Source: Micropterix aruncella (Eukaryota > Arthropoda > Insecta > Lepidoptera > Micropterigidae). Taken from it: a stretch of 64,000 bases of DNA. This document shows, piece by piece, positions 27,131 to 39,603 of the stretch. The translations under genes were made by a program, and so were the position numbers. The stretch spans positions 25,580,445 to 25,644,444 of the forward strand of contig OX155951.1 of assembly GCA_944548615.1 (NCBI GenBank). Direction: 5' to 3'. The notes beneath the pieces are model-generated. The model was not told the DNA's origin. It did not search any database and saw nothing but the letters and a program-made list of their open reading frames with translations. Within the stretch, counting starts at the first letter, position 1, and every line of letters begins with the position of its first letter.

Positions 27131-28379
27131 AGGCGGCCGTACGACTTAAGCAACCTTACTATAACTTAGGTAATCTTACGCGACTTAAGTAATAACCTAT
27201 AGACGAATGTTCTGTATACTCAATTTGTTTTTGTGCTTTGATGAAATTGTTAGAAAAACATTGTCAAAATGACTGAAATTATCATTTAATTTAACGACAG
27301 CATGCCCCTTATTTTAGTAGGTATCTTTAAAAAAAAGTAATTTTAGTAGTGTTCTTATCCAAACACTTTTTTAAGGCCACAAAAATCAAGCGAGCACGTG
27401 TGCCGTTTCGGAGTTGACTTATCTACTTTTTTAGTCTTTGTAGTGTGAATAATAGGCTTTCCGAGACCTTCAATCTCGCGTTTTAATCAATCTAATATAT
27501 AATGATTTCATTAAATAAAATAAAATAAAATAAAATAAGTATGATTTATATAGTCAAACTAACTAAACTGTGTGGCAGTCCACCTACTTGGAACTTTAAC
27601 AAGACGACTCAAACGCGGTCGCCGACGGCCAAACGTATATTTAATAATACACAAAAGTGAAAATCAGCCGTCTTCGTAATAGCTCATTATGCCAGCGAAC
27701 CTACCTATAAAGTTATCCCAAATTTATTTAATAAGCTCACAAAATTGCGTGTCAATCACTACTTTTACTTAGCGCTGGTTTTAATCAGTGGAATTCGATC
27801 AAACCTGCCTGGTATTTCGCTCGATTTAATTATTTAGACCTAAAATATACTTACATAAAAGTATTTAAGCATGTAATCCCGTACGTGAGATTAAATTCAA
27901 TTTTTTTCAGGTAAATAATATCAATAAATTTGAAAGCTTCTGGATAATAATGTTATCAAAAAACTAATTTTCAATACATAGTATAAAGTCTAGTAGTAGT
28001 AGTATAAAATTAAATAAATAAAGTGGATGATAAGCCAAGAGCGTATGTCAATACACTCAATGCTAGACATTTTAATATAAACTAATTCGTAAATGGCAGT
28101 CTGTCAAAAATTATCTTAGATTTTTTTTATTATCTTCGATTTTTTACTATTTTTGGCTATGACTGACTATTATGCGGGATATTTTATTTCTGACTATATT
28201 ATATGTAATTTTATGTATTATTTTATTAGCTTATTTTTAATTTGACTAATTAAAATTGATCGTCTACTTTACCCCGATCATTATGTAAATTTTACTCTAA
28301 TTATTTAATATTTCTTTGAATTGGATTTGTTTGTAATGAGTCTTTTTTGTAACTTAGGTAATTTCTTTTACTTATCATT
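27131..28379. other. No gene recognised; (AAATA)n at 27516-27540
   Basis: AT-rich DNA with a short AAATA pentanucleotide tract that may be the tail of a decayed retroposon. No supported frame. Confidence 0.55.
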
Positions 28380-28546
28380 CCTAATTTATGTTTTAAAATT
28401 CTCTAGAACCGCTAGCTTTAGAATGGGTTTATCCCAGTTGGGCGACGTAGAACATGTATAGCTACGAAGAGTTCACTTAGTTAATGTTTCGCCATTGGTT
28501 ACCGCCGATAACGACTTTAAAATAAAATAAAAATAAATACATCCAG
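28380..28546 (+). repeat. LINE 3' UTR fragment
   Basis: GGGTTTATCCCAGTTGGGCG and a tail AAATAAAATAAAAATAAATA on the plus strand. The motif CCCAGTTGGG(T/C)GAC is shared with the minus-strand LINE 3' UTRs at 31311 and 35037. Diverged and non-coding. Confidence 0.5.
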
Positions 28547-31196
28547 TTTCGTTCTTTCTTTACTAATTAAATTAACCTACTAAATGAGGCATGTTTTAAG
28601 TACCTACAACCAGTGTCAGTCCTGAAATACCGAAACATTTTCCTAAAATTTTATTAATCTCGGAGCAAGGTACCTACCTAATTATAATGGTTTTGTCCAA
28701 ACGATGTAAATCTCCTAAGTACTATATATTGTGGTACCTGCGCTAATCTTGTGTTATTAGCAGGGAGCAATATTCCTGCTTGCAATTGAAATATAAAACA
28801 GCTTTTGAACAATAAAGTTGCCCAATGTCTAGTATTTCCGCTAAAGGAGACAACTCATTGGATGAATACATTTTTGGCTCATATAGTTCTTTGGTTTACT
28901 CATTTATGTCTCAATAAGTTCTTTGGTTTGGAAAATATCACGACCGGTAAAAGCGGTTTTTTTTTGTTTTTTTTTTTAAATATTTACACATTGTTTTACC
29001 TGAATACGACGAATGGCACTGGGATTATATCGGCATAGTGTACGTGAAATATAAGTGATAATTCTATGACTGATTACTATACCTAAATTTCAATTACTGA
29101 TTTAGATGATTAACACTTAATTAACACTTAATTAAACACTTAATTAATGTACAATAAAAACCGCGGTTCATATAAAACTTAATAATAATGAAAATATCTA
29201 CATTTTGACAAATATCATGTTTTCCATAAAAAAAGATACATTTCCTATTCAATGTCCATACGTGGACACCGTTTGGTCAACAATAAACAAAATTTAAATG
29301 AGTATTTCTGTAACCGAAAAGAATATTTTCTGGAACGAAAATATTCTGCTCCATTATTAGAAAAACAAATCCTTAATATTAAAAAAACAGCTAAACCAAA
29401 ATATATTTAAAATTAAATAAAAATAAAATCTTGCTCAGACCCGCTTATTTTCCTGGTTAATTCAAATAGAATGAAATGATTTTTATTGTCTTAATTAAAA
29501 ACCAATACATTATTTCATTATCATTGCCATAAATTACATTTTCAATTGTGATATGATTAAATTCTTCATTCTACCACCAATCAAAGGAGGAATGGTTATT
29601 CGTAAGAAAGTATCGAAAGTACCTACCTACATACAAAGTACAGGTATTATTGGTAGAATCAAATTTAGTCTCACCATTGCATTTAATAATATTTAATTGA
29701 AATAATAATAGTTCTTGTCAGATAGATACAATACATATTAGTAAGATATGGAGGCAAAAATGGCCATTATGTTGTGACTATTATAAAAAATAAAATAAAA
29801 CACGTAATGAAAACAATAAAAACGTGACGATTAAAAAAATATTTGTGATTAGTCCTTGATGCCTATAATGCTAAGGATCATTTAGAATGCCCCACCCAAT
29901 ATTAAAAAATACATTAAGAAAACAAAATTATTCCATTAGTAATTATAACTTCAGCCTTGCTGTCCTTCGCGCTGTAAAATGTGTCCTCTTTTTGATCAAA
30001 ATGTTTTTGTACTAGTCCAAATACAACTTTGTATATAGTACCTCTTGTATTGTATAGTAATTATATTTAGATTAATTGTATTGTAATTAAATAACTGTAA
30101 TGTAATTATACTTACAGAAATGTGTTTAGTCAAATGCAATAGCAACTCCTTTAATTACCGACTTCTACATGTAAGATATTTTATTTTGTATTGTTCACTT
30201 CAATAAATAAAGGTTATTATTGGCTTACTTGTTCTCTGAACGCCTTTTTTCTTGCTGTTTCATGTTTTTAATTCGTGGGAACGTGATCGAAGACTTGAAC
30301 GACAAGGACCGAAGTCATCAAATATTTTTGAATGATATAGAATCAACATTTTATTTGACAATAATGTAGTAAAAAAACTTTCGCTGGTTTTCCTTGGCGG
30401 TTCTTTCCAGTATCGAATCTTACTTGTAGAAGTCGTGGGAAAAAAGATATTAAATATAATGCACTGTCTTTTAGCGTCTAGTATATGTACGTATTGTATT
30501 TACGCTGAATAAAAACCTGAAACTGAAAACTGAGACCCAAATATTTTATTATATATATCTAAATTTCATAGGGTCACTATAGGTCACGGGTGTAGCTTTT
30601 CAACGCTTTGCATGATAGGTATTTTAAATTAAATAAAGCTACGTCAAACAATGGGAGGGCATTAATCCATGTTTTATGAGCCATTGTTTTGGACTTAATA
30701 TCTTGATTTTGGACTAATAATTACCTATCCATTCTTTTTTAATTTTTTTTAAATAGGACATTATTTTGTCGCGCATTTTTTTTGTTATTTTTATTGGACT
30801 ACTATTTTGTTATTTTGTTTTGTTATTTTATTTTATTATTTTGTTTTGTTTTATTGCACGATTATTTTGTTATTTTTATTTTTATTGTCGATTATTATAT
30901 AAATTTTGACCATTATTTTTTCTCTTTTATTTTTTAAATCTTTAATTAAATAATGTATTTTATTCAGTTTGATAATATGAGTCTATCTAGATGATCACAA
31001 GACATTTATACATATTATAATTAATTTAATTTAGTTCATGGACATAATTTTCTTTCAAGTATATTAATTATAAAACCTATATATCATACCTAAAATTAAA
31101 TATAAATATATTTATATACATACATAATATATTTTTATCTATTTTGTCTCTTCCTTTCACCTCGCTTCAATATATATACAATTATTTTGCGTTCAT
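28547..31196. other. No gene recognised
   Basis: Long AT-rich interval. It includes T/TTTTG low-complexity DNA at 30720-30900 and a GC-poor 77-codon frame at 28805 that ends in a poly-Phe run and is not credible. No RNA genes seen. Confidence 0.5.
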
Positions 31197-32230
31197 TATG
31201 TTTATTTATTTATTTATTTATTTAAGAATTAATTACTATGAAACATTGATTAGCTTATAAAAATAACAGGAACCGAATGGCAAACCCTTAACCTTTTGCT
31301 TATTTGTTTCTGTCACCCAACTGGGACTAGCCCGTTCTAGGGTGGACAGGACTCCAATATTACAATCAAGATTGCTTGATTGCTTGGTTGCTTACAAATA
31401 TACAAGTTTTAGTAAAAAGCTAATGACACTAAATTGCCCTAAAATGTGGTCTTCAGAATAAAATAAAAAAATAATAATAATAAAAAAATATTAAAAGATA
31501 ATATAATAAATAAAATGCAATTCCATTATTTAATCTGCAATAAATATCATATAAAATTCGATTAAATAAAATAAATAAAGTTATATGTGAGAAAAGGAAG
31601 AAACGGTCATTAATATTTATTAATATAAAATTACCTAGTCTAAAAAGTATACTTCATTGTCAAAGTCAAATAATTTTTGGTAGTTAGTTTAATGTTAAAA
31701 TATACTTAACATATATGTTTAAAAATATGTTAATAATTTGTGCACCTAAGTTTTATTATACTATTATTTCTAACATTTGATGTATGGTTAGTCTGTCATG
31801 ATTCGATAACCATTTCTTTAGTTTATTTTTGAATTCCCTGAATGTCAAGTTCATTTTTATTTCCATATTGATCAGATTGTAAAATCTCGGCGCAATGAAA
31901 GAGTAATGTCTTTGTCCAAATGATGTTTTCCTTCTGGGTATTATTGAGCTATTTTCTAAAACTTGTCTCGTTGGTCGCCGGTTCTGAATTATTCCTAAAT
32001 TTGAGTTACTGTCCAAAAATAGCCTTAAGAGGGAAGTTTTTAGAAAAAGTTGCCTACAGTCAAGAACTTTAGCTTCCTTATAAAGTTCATTAGTGGGATG
32101 GCGATATGGTCTACGTAGAATAATTTTTAATATAAATTTCTGCGCAACTTGCAATGGCTCTAGCAGGGTTTTACCACATCCATCCATGTATACTTTATAT
32201 TCGGAATCACATTAATGGATTTTTGCCACT
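31197..32230 (-). mobile_element. 5'-truncated LINE (CR1/Jockey-like), minus strand
   Basis: The element ends at an (AAAT)n tail (TTTATTTATTTATTTATTTA on +, 31201). It has a ~550-bp 3' UTR with CCCAACTGGGACTAGCCCG (on +) and a retained C-terminal reverse-transcriptase reading frame (31756-32187). A second copy of the UTR lies at 34929. The truncated 5' side with preserved 3' end is typical of target-primed insertion. Confidence 0.78.
31756..32187 (-). pseudogene. LINE ORF2 C-terminal fragment
   Basis: A 143-codon uninterrupted frame starts MDGCGKTLLEPLQVAQKFIL, then KIILRRPYRHPTNELYKEA, and ends FKNKLKKWLSNHDRLTIHQM. This pattern (LQxxQxxxxRxI...PTxxLxxxxxxLxxxxLF, FKxxLKxWL) is the region after the reverse-transcriptase core in CR1/Jockey-group LINEs. 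The endonuclease and the catalytic YxDD motif lie upstream and are lost. Having no internal stop suggests a younger insertion than the other LINE relics here. The clade is uncertain. Confidence 0.7.
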
Positions 32231-33239
32231 TTTAAATAGGTTTTTATTGCATTGTATGTAGTTCTGTTAGGTTCCAGAATAAATTAAAATAAATAAAATA
32301 AAAAAAAATATATATTTTTATATGAATTAATCTATTCTGAAAATGTCATTTGCTTGAAAACTTCATTGCGATGTATTCAATCATCACTAATCATAATTTT
32401 TTGGGCATTATTCACTTTTTTATTTTTCAGAATCCATCTTCCGTCTTTTCCTACCTATTTCGTGGCACTGAGAAACGTGGTGAATAGAGGTGAATCGTGA
32501 CACTGAGAAACGTGGGTTTTTTGACACATGCTTTCGAATGGTCAACTACAACTAGATAAGTATCCATTACCTACGTTTTTTTTACTGTATCTGTTTTTTT
32601 TATGGTTATTGACACGCGCTGACATATTATTGTTTTGCTTTGGGTCGTTTGTTTCGCAATGGCACAACGCACCCATATTGCACCCATATTGAAATATTGG
32701 TGCAACTCTATATATATACGATAACGGATGAACCCAATTGGAGTTGTATTTAAAATTTGAAATGACCCAGAGGGTAATTTCGAATGGTCGAAAATAGGTT
32801 GTGAAATTTCGATATCTTTACATCCTTTTCTTCTAATGCAATTTTGGGATTATATGGGTCACGTTTCACGAATCTATCTAAAAAAAAATCAATTAAATCT
32901 CTACAAAAAATATATAAAATTTAAATTAGGTTGGTCCCTCGCGTCTTGGTTGGTTTGAATACCCAGGTACTGAACAGCGCCCAAGTCCAACTGACACTAC
33001 TTAATTAATAGCAGAATTAACGAAGCGGTCTGCCTGTCTAGTAGCCCGTCATAAATCAGCTGCGTAGATATGTTATACGCGCCACGAAAAATATAATATC
33101 CAATTTTAGTGCTAGCTTAGCGATAACACGAACATCAGCGGGGGACTACGCCGACTTAATTAAGTCAAAGAATAAAGAAGAACAAATGAAACGTGCGCTG
33201 AGTGTTATACCTTGAAAGATGAAATGAAAATATAGCTAT
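32231..33239. other. No gene recognised; short direct repeats
   Basis: CACTGAGAAACGTGG occurs at 32466 and 32501, 35 bp apart. The string is reminiscent of the MITE-B TIR start (CACTGAGAAA) but without its interior. GCACCCATATTG is duplicated at 32669-32691. Otherwise featureless. Confidence 0.55.
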
Positions 33240-33474
33240 GGCCGGTGGCAGAGTGGTTAGGTCGCCTGATTTTACATTGTAAGGTCCCGGATTCGATTCC
33301 CGGCTGGGTCACCATTTTCCGTTGGAAATTGCATTTTCAATTCTGTCGATCGAATGCAGTGACTAGAGACACATGTTTTACACGCACATATACATTTAAC
33401 ACGTCATAGTAGGGTTGGTTGTAAGAGATTGTCACATGACAAAAAACCCTCCCATTGGGAAATTTCACAATAAA
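33240..33474 (+). repeat. tRNA-derived SINE, copy 2
   Basis: The head GCCGGTGGCAGAGTGGTTAG (A box) and CCCGGATTCGATTCCCGG (T arm/B box) fold like a tRNA T arm, but acceptor halves do not pair, so it is not a tRNA gene. The body TCGATCGAATGCAGTGAC and the 3' end CCCATTGGGAAATTTCACAA match the copy at 11667. It would be transcribed by RNA polymerase III from internal boxes and mobilised by a LINE. Confidence 0.87.
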
Positions 33475-33799
33475 GAGCAGAAACGAAACAAAAAACGTTC
33501 CTGCTCTTGTAGGGATTTTGAAACAGGATTTAAAGAAAGTATTTTATTATTGTTTCATTTATTTTAAGATGGGCAATGTGATGTATATTGTTAACAGGAA
33601 TAATAAACCTGCCTATTGCAAATAAAAAAAAAATCTTTATCATTGTTAGTGTTTTAGTACAAAAATGCTATATTTTTAAACCTATTTATTAATAAAACTT
33701 AGAAAATATCTACATTTAATATATTTATTAGATGTTATGTAAGTAAGTGGGTAGTTAAAAGGTACCCGTTAATTTTTTACCGATTGTTTTTGTAATGTG

Positions 33800-34122
33800 T
33801 AGAGTGTAATGTGTTCAGGGTTCATCTACGTATGTTTTCCGTTTCTTCATTCCACTATAACTTCTTAACGCTGAAACCGATTTAAAAGTATGTGCTATTG
33901 TTAGAACCGTTATGTCATCCCGACTGTCAAAATATCAAGTAAATAGTTGTCTAAATGTCCAAATCTCTAGATGTTATAAATTAACATAAATATGTCGTGT
34001 TTAGTGTTAAATGAAAGGCCTGGTTGAATATATGGATAAATAAGTACATTAACCACAAATATTTCATAAAAGACGTAAAAAAATCAGTAGGTAGTTTACT
34101 TTTTGTAACGACAGTCGTGTTT
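33800..34122 (-). mobile_element. MITE-A, copy 3 (reverse, one end decayed)
   Basis: On + it reads GTGTTCAGGGTTCATC, GTATGTTTTCCGTTTCTTC, GTTATGTCATCCCGA and ends AACGACAGTCGTGT, the reverse complement of the left TIR (with a base change in GGCAGTCGTGT). The opposite TIR is unrecognisable. Confidence 0.78.
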
Positions 34123-34479
34123 TTATTCCTTTTATTATATTTACTTTATTGTTTTTTATAACAGCGGTTTTTTATTTCAGCAGTTTACGAAAGTAAAATA
34201 TCAAACTACATACTTCTCGCAGTTTTATTATTTAGTCGTGTCAGAAAAATAGTCACTTTACTGTAGGTTGGCAAAATACTCTGAGAATCCGTCGGTATAT
34301 CAAATGAACTCAACTCACCTCTCTGTGATGAAGTCGCGATATTTTCCGTCAAAACATTGATCGCAACACACACAATAATAGTCACAGCTGATTGTATTAA
34401 AAATTAATACATTAATCATTAGCTATAAATGATACCGGCGAAGAAAATGAGTCTGGGCACAAAAAAAAAACAAAAAAAA

Positions 34480-34710
34480 CACGGCAGCGATGCGAGCGCA
34501 CAGCGCTGAGCTCGGACACGGACGCGCAACTGGTAGCCGAGTGTACCGCGGGCCGGTTCCCCAACTCCCCCCACTTTACGGTGCGATCGTGATATAGCTG
34601 CCATCGACGATCAGCCAATGGTTGTGCGCGAAGATCCAGGGGCGGGGCTATTGTACAAACGACCCAAAGCGGCCCCTCCACCGAATATCATAAAGAGCCG
34701 CGTAGTGAGT
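34480..34710 (+). promoter_or_regulatory. Candidate CpG-rich promoter with CCAAT and GC boxes
   Basis: A 230-bp GC-rich block holds CAGCCAATGG (34612-34621), a consensus NF-Y CCAAT box, and GGGGCGGGGC (34640-34649), a consensus Sp-family GC box, 25 bp apart. GTA|GTGAGT at 34704/34705 would serve as a splice donor for a short non-coding first exon. No TATA box is evident. Purine-rich 34490-34530 precedes. No downstream coding exon is recognisable in the window, so the promoter would serve a gene with a distant second exon or a non-coding RNA. Frames on the minus strand (89 codons) are compositional. Confidence 0.38.
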
Positions 34711-34928
34711 AATGACAGGGCTTTTATTTATCCTACCGCATGAGCGGTCCATTCTCCAATGTAAACGGCATAACAAAGTTGTAATAACTAGTAAAACAAA
34801 CAAATTGGAAACATAGCGAAGTATGTTGCCAAATTTTACTGTAGAAGAAATTAAGTAGGTACCTAGTTATAGGCAAAATGTGAAGGGCAAAATATTTCAT
34901 AATGTAAGGCTATATTCTATATTTTTTT

Positions 34929-35300
34929 AAAATTATTTATTTAAGAATTAATTATTGTAAAACATTGAATTTGATTACAAAAATAAGTGGAACCGAATGG
35001 CAAAACCGTAACTTTATGATTTTTTGATTCTGTCACCCAACTGGGATAAGCCCATTCCAGGGTGGTCAGGGGCTCTAATATTGTAATAAATTATTAAATT
35101 TATAGTAAAATCCACATAAAACTAAATCGCCTTAAAATGAGCTCCTCAAAATAAAAAAAATCTTAATTCCATTATAAGATCGGCATTAAATGGAACATAA
35201 AATTCTGTTAAATAGAGTGGGACAAATCGAATAGACGTATGTACAACTAAAATAAAGAGAAAAATAAAGGTGTACGAAAGAAAAGAAAGAAAAAGTCAAA
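34929..35300 (-). repeat. LINE 3' UTR, second copy (same family as 31197)
   Basis: TTATTTATTTAAGAATTAAT, then GGAACCGAATGGCAAAACCG and CTGTCACCCAACTGGGATAA align with 31205-31340. No coding region is left. Confidence 0.75.
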
Positions 35301-38119
35301 GGAAAAATATAAGTAGTCATTATTATTTAAGATATTGTAAGTACCTAATATAAAATTAAATATAATAATACCTAGTCAAAATAAGTCGACTAATTGTTAA
35401 TATAATGCCACTTCTATATTAGGTATATTAAAATTGCAATTCAATTTGTCATGTTTCTATTATCCTAATTTAATATAAAGGTACAGACTAGTATGTAAAT
35501 AGTTATTTATAATTGTATTCTATAAGATTTTCTACTATAAATTTATATACCTACATTATATATGTATTTTTTAAGGTTTATTACATAAATTACATATCAT
35601 ACAAATTTAATATTATATAATAATATTGATATTATTTGTCATGTCTACTTTTTCTGAACTTTGAGTTTTAGCTCGTGGCCGCAAGGCGGATTTTTAGACT
35701 TTGCACAATTGAAAATTCTTAAACATACCTAATAGATTTTTTTACATTTTTTAAAAACTTTTTATGAATTACTCCGCTTAGTTGATCCCTCAGAAGTCTA
35801 TGTTTTCAAATTTCAAGTCAATCAGTTAAGCCGTTTAACCTGGAGGTCAGTGAACATAGAGATATAGAAACACAAATCTATTATATTGATATAAGTAGGT
35901 ATGAACCTATCTTTGCATTATTCTAATATGTAAGATAATTTATGTTTAAGTATAATTTTATACATCTTATAGAACTTATAGTAAATATACAGGTTGTCAG
36001 CAAGTCTAACTTTAATTTATGTTCTCTTATTATTTATGTAATTGAGGTACCTCCTCAATACAGGTAAATTCCTAGTAAGGTGGTAAACTATTACTATGTC
36101 AAAGAGATGAATCTCCTTTTCGAGGTGTATATCAAAAATGTTTTATATTGGGATAAGGATTTTTTGTAATTTGTATTTATGGATCAATAAACTAAAGTAT
36201 AAAAAATATTAAGCAATATTTTACACTGGTGTTACATTTTTCCTATATGTATCAGTAGAAATCCAGTAAATGAATTGTTAAGACTTGCAAGCACATAGGT
36301 ACACCCTATTATATTCAAAATTTACGAGGGAAAATCAAACAAACATGACATATAAAAACATTGCAAATGTGAACCGAAACACGAAAACACAAAAGTAACT
36401 TATCAATTTATCAATGTTTTAAAATATCTTCCAAATTGTTGGAGGTTTTAAGTGGCTATTCTACTTCGATTTAACGCCTATTACATGACACTTTAACCGT
36501 TTAATATGAAAAGGGCATGTGTCCCGGACTTATGCTCTTTTCCAAATTAGTAGTTATCCAGACTTTTTCCTTTTCCCAGCTGTTTTCAGGGAATACATAA
36601 TCGTGCACTATAATATTAAAACATAACCCAACCCATAAATCAGTTAATTTGTGGAAAATACGTTACTTGTGCTTATTAAGTAACCGACAAAGTAGACGTA
36701 GCATTTCTCTTCTCAGAAGTATAATATATATTATGCAAGAATATATACTTACGTAGCATTGAATTTTTCGTCGGATTCGGTTATAATGTCAATTCTATTC
36801 ATAAGTGTTATAGTACTCATTAACATACCTAATAGTCAATAAATGTAGGCACCATGTTAACCATAAAAACATCATTTCGTAGGATCCCATTATAAAAGTC
36901 CAAAATGGCTCTTTCTGGGATCATATTCTCACGCATTTACCTATGAGTAAAACATTTATCGGCAATAGAACCTATTTAATCACAAAGGTGATTAAATAGG
37001 TCGAACAACGTTTCAAGTGAGATAAAACCCTTTCAGAGTGTAACAAAAGTTTTCAATAAAAGTGAAGTTTTTTTTTACTGATTTTTTATGAGAATTTTAC
37101 GGAAATTTTATCGGATATTATCATATCTGAAACAGTTAGAAATTGACATAAAGAAATGTTACCGATTAAAAAAAAATCGTTATATAAAAATCATAAACTG
37201 TTTTGGCACGTTTTTATCAGAACTTCTCAGGGCCTAACTCGTAATACCTAGGTAGGTAAATAGAAAATCTAAAAATGAAATACAAAAAATTTGAAATTTG
37301 CAGTTTTTAATCGCCAGAAAGCCTTCCATTGGTTCTAAATTTCGATAGTAGAAGAGCTTATTCTGGGCTGTTGCATATTTTGAAACTTATGATACTGGAA
37401 TGGGGGAAGATGCTTGATGTAGCCAAAGTCACTGTTATGGATACATTCCAAAATACCTACAGGTTAGGTCAGATATCATGTAAATCAAAACAGGACAGCC
37501 TCTGAGGCCAAATGCGACAATGGGCCCAATGGGGAAATGGCAACGGCTCTCTTATTTTTTCCTTAAACTTTGATCACTCAGTTTTGTGAGTAATCAATAA
37601 ATCGAGTAAAAATAAGTATTCTTAAATTCGGAAATAAAATCGAGAAAACAATGAAGAGTAGGTAACTTCGTGGACAGTGATAGTCGTTATGTCGAAAAGA
37701 CTAGTCGCAGTAAATAAAGTTGAAACTTTTAGAACTTTTAGGGATTTGGACAGAGTATAGAAAATTATGTAATTATAAATGATTGAAGTTAAAGAACATG
37801 AAACTCTTGAGAGGCGTAGGTAAACTATTGTTCTTTGAATTATTTTGTTATTATGAAATGTTAGGAAGGGTTAAATTATTGGCGCCAAAATGCTGTACAG
37901 TATTGGACATTCTGGCGACTTATCCATACAAAAAAACGAAAAACAAGGGTGTACGCCTCTCAAGAAATTTGTATTCTTAGACACACAATAATTAATATTG
38001 CAAAATCTCATATACTGTGGCCAAATTTTGAATTACCCTTTTTTCTGTGAGTTTAAAAGTTTCTCATTTTCTTACTGCGAATTTAATAGTTTTTTCGACA
38101 TAGTATGACGCGCACTTGT
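35301..38119. other. No gene recognised; 13-bp-arm palindrome at 36971
   Basis: AT-rich. CCTATTTAATCAC (36971-36983) pairs perfectly with 36988-37000 across a 4-base loop. Frames are short; the 65-codon frame at 37783 has no recognisable content. Confidence 0.5.
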
Positions 38120-38548
38120 CTATAATCAGCTCTTTATTAAGAATGCGTATTTTCTGTGCAAACATAGTTTTAAGTAAATGTGGCAGATACTCCATTGAGC
38201 CCCAGATACCTACTGCTTTTTTTGACTTGCCTGTGACTTTTTTTCAGAGGCATTCCGATGGACCGTTCTGGATCATCAAACCCAATATCTACTGTAAGTT
38301 CAATGTCATAGATGTGACCTCATTCGGCAAGACCTGCGTCACTTCAGGTCAACCAGCCGTCTACTCCAGGTCAACCAGCCATCTAATCCATGTTCACCAG
38401 CCGTCTACTCCAGGACCTCATAATACTAATTACTAGGGATCAAGGATGTCATTTGGCATTAATCAGAAATGTGATAGGGAATAGTCATTGACCTTGTGCG
38501 ATACCGCGACAATCCTCGGGACACTCAATGATAATTTTTAAATGCCTA
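38120..38548 (+). repeat. Duplicated block, copy 1
   Basis: Shares AGAATGCGTATTTTCTGT, CTCCATTGAGCCCCAGA, GTGACCTCATTCG and a tail ending TTTTTAAATGCCTAC with 39003-39603. It includes a local 3x imperfect 24-bp tandem repeat around CAGGTCAACCAGCC (38343-38412) that is single in copy 2. The two blocks are separated by MITE-B copy 3. The 106-codon frame here is not conserved in copy 2. Confidence 0.8.
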
Positions 38549-38998
38549 CACCGAGCAATATATTGGTTTGTTTCTTACATTACCGTTTTGTTATTATGGT
38601 TTTATACAGAAAAACTATGCTGCAAACGTATTTTTGTTGAATAACAAGGAATTTTGTTAAAACTCCATTACTCGATTATGTGTATCAACATTTTCAATAC
38701 GGTTAATACGGATATAGCCGTATACTGTAGTCTCAACATGATTTATGTGTCCGACTATAACCGTACGTATACTGCTGTATAACCGTATGCTATACTGTCA
38801 TGCTAGAAGCGAGATCCCAAGGTCGCGAAGTAATGAAATAACATTATTTTTTAACATTACGGCACGGTATCTGCCATCACGCCAACATCGTTACGCTCCA
38901 TGTTAATTCATTCTTATGTTCCACAGTCCAAGTTACATACGTAGTCCTTGTTGAAACTTGCGTATTTCCGTGTATTACATAGTTTATTTTTCTCAGAG
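38549..38998 (+). mobile_element. MITE-B, copy 3
   Basis: The left end CACCGAGCAATATATTGG is diverged; the right end TTATTTTTCTCAGAG retains the TIR. The interior TTCTTACATTACCGTTTTG, ACTCGATTATGTGTATCAAC, and a doubled TAACCGTA (CGTATACTGCTGTATAACCG) identify the family. It lies exactly between the duplicated blocks. Confidence 0.85.
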
Positions 38999-39002
38999 CG
39001 CT

Positions 39003-39603
39003 AGTCTTTAACCAGCTCTTTTTAGAGAATGCGTATTTTCTGTATAAACAACGTTTTAAGTAAATATGAAGGACACTCCATTGAGCCCCAGAGACTGTCC
39101 TTTTTTAGTCTTGTCTGTTACTTATCCAGTGGGATTCGATCTGATCGATCTAGAATGTCAAACCCAATATCCTGTAAGTTCGATGTTATCGGTGTGACCT
39201 CATTCGACAAGGCCTGCGGCACTCCAGATCAACCAGCCGTTTCCTCCAGGATCTCATAGTAAATACTATGGATCGAGAGTGTCACTTGGCACTATAATTA
39301 GAAATGTAAAAAAAGAAAAAGAAAAGAAAAACAATATAATGTAATTATAAAACGAACAAATAAATGACTCCTTGGGGGACTTGATGGGGATAGAATCCTC
39401 TGATCTTAGGATATACTATTAAGCTCGGGCAGAAAAGACGACTATAGTCGTTATAACTGCCCGGGTGGTGGATGAATTGGCTTCTGTCTCCATCCACCTC
39501 GTTGGAATAAGAAAACTGAAAACGTAAACTATAATTAGAAATGTGATAGACGATTACCGCAACAATCCTCGGACACAAAATTATAATTTTTAAATGCCTA
39601 CGC
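39003..39603 (+). repeat. Duplicated block, copy 2 (interrupted)
   Basis: Homologous to 38120-38548 from its first base after MITE-B to ATAATTTTTAAATGCCTAC. It is split by a 220-bp insertion (39308-39527) with a 17-bp duplicated target. Confidence 0.8.
39308..39527. mobile_element. Retroposon insertion with 17-bp target-site duplication
   Basis: ACTATAATTAGAAATGT occurs at 39291-39307 and 39528-39544, flanking 220 bp absent from the homologous block at 38120. The insert starts with an A/G-rich tract (AAAAAAAGAAAAAGAAAAG) and contains GACGACTATAGTCGTTATAA and CACCACCCGG-type sequence (reverse strand). The target duplication length fits target-primed reverse transcription. I do not recognise the family. 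A 77-codon minus-strand frame runs across it and both flanks and is accidental. Confidence 0.85.

Noticed and set aside
32466..32515. CACTGAGAAACGTGG pair as a MITE-B remnant
   Set aside because: It shares only the first ten bases with the MITE-B terminus, is in direct rather than inverted orientation, and lacks any MITE-B interior.
33240..33315. A functional tRNA gene
   Set aside because: A and B boxes and a T arm are present but the acceptor stem halves do not pair, and a shared non-tRNA body follows in two copies, so it is a SINE.
34412..34681. 89-codon minus-strand frame in the GC-rich block
   Set aside because: Composition-driven and overlaps promoter-like motifs; ends in poly-Phe-type sequence.
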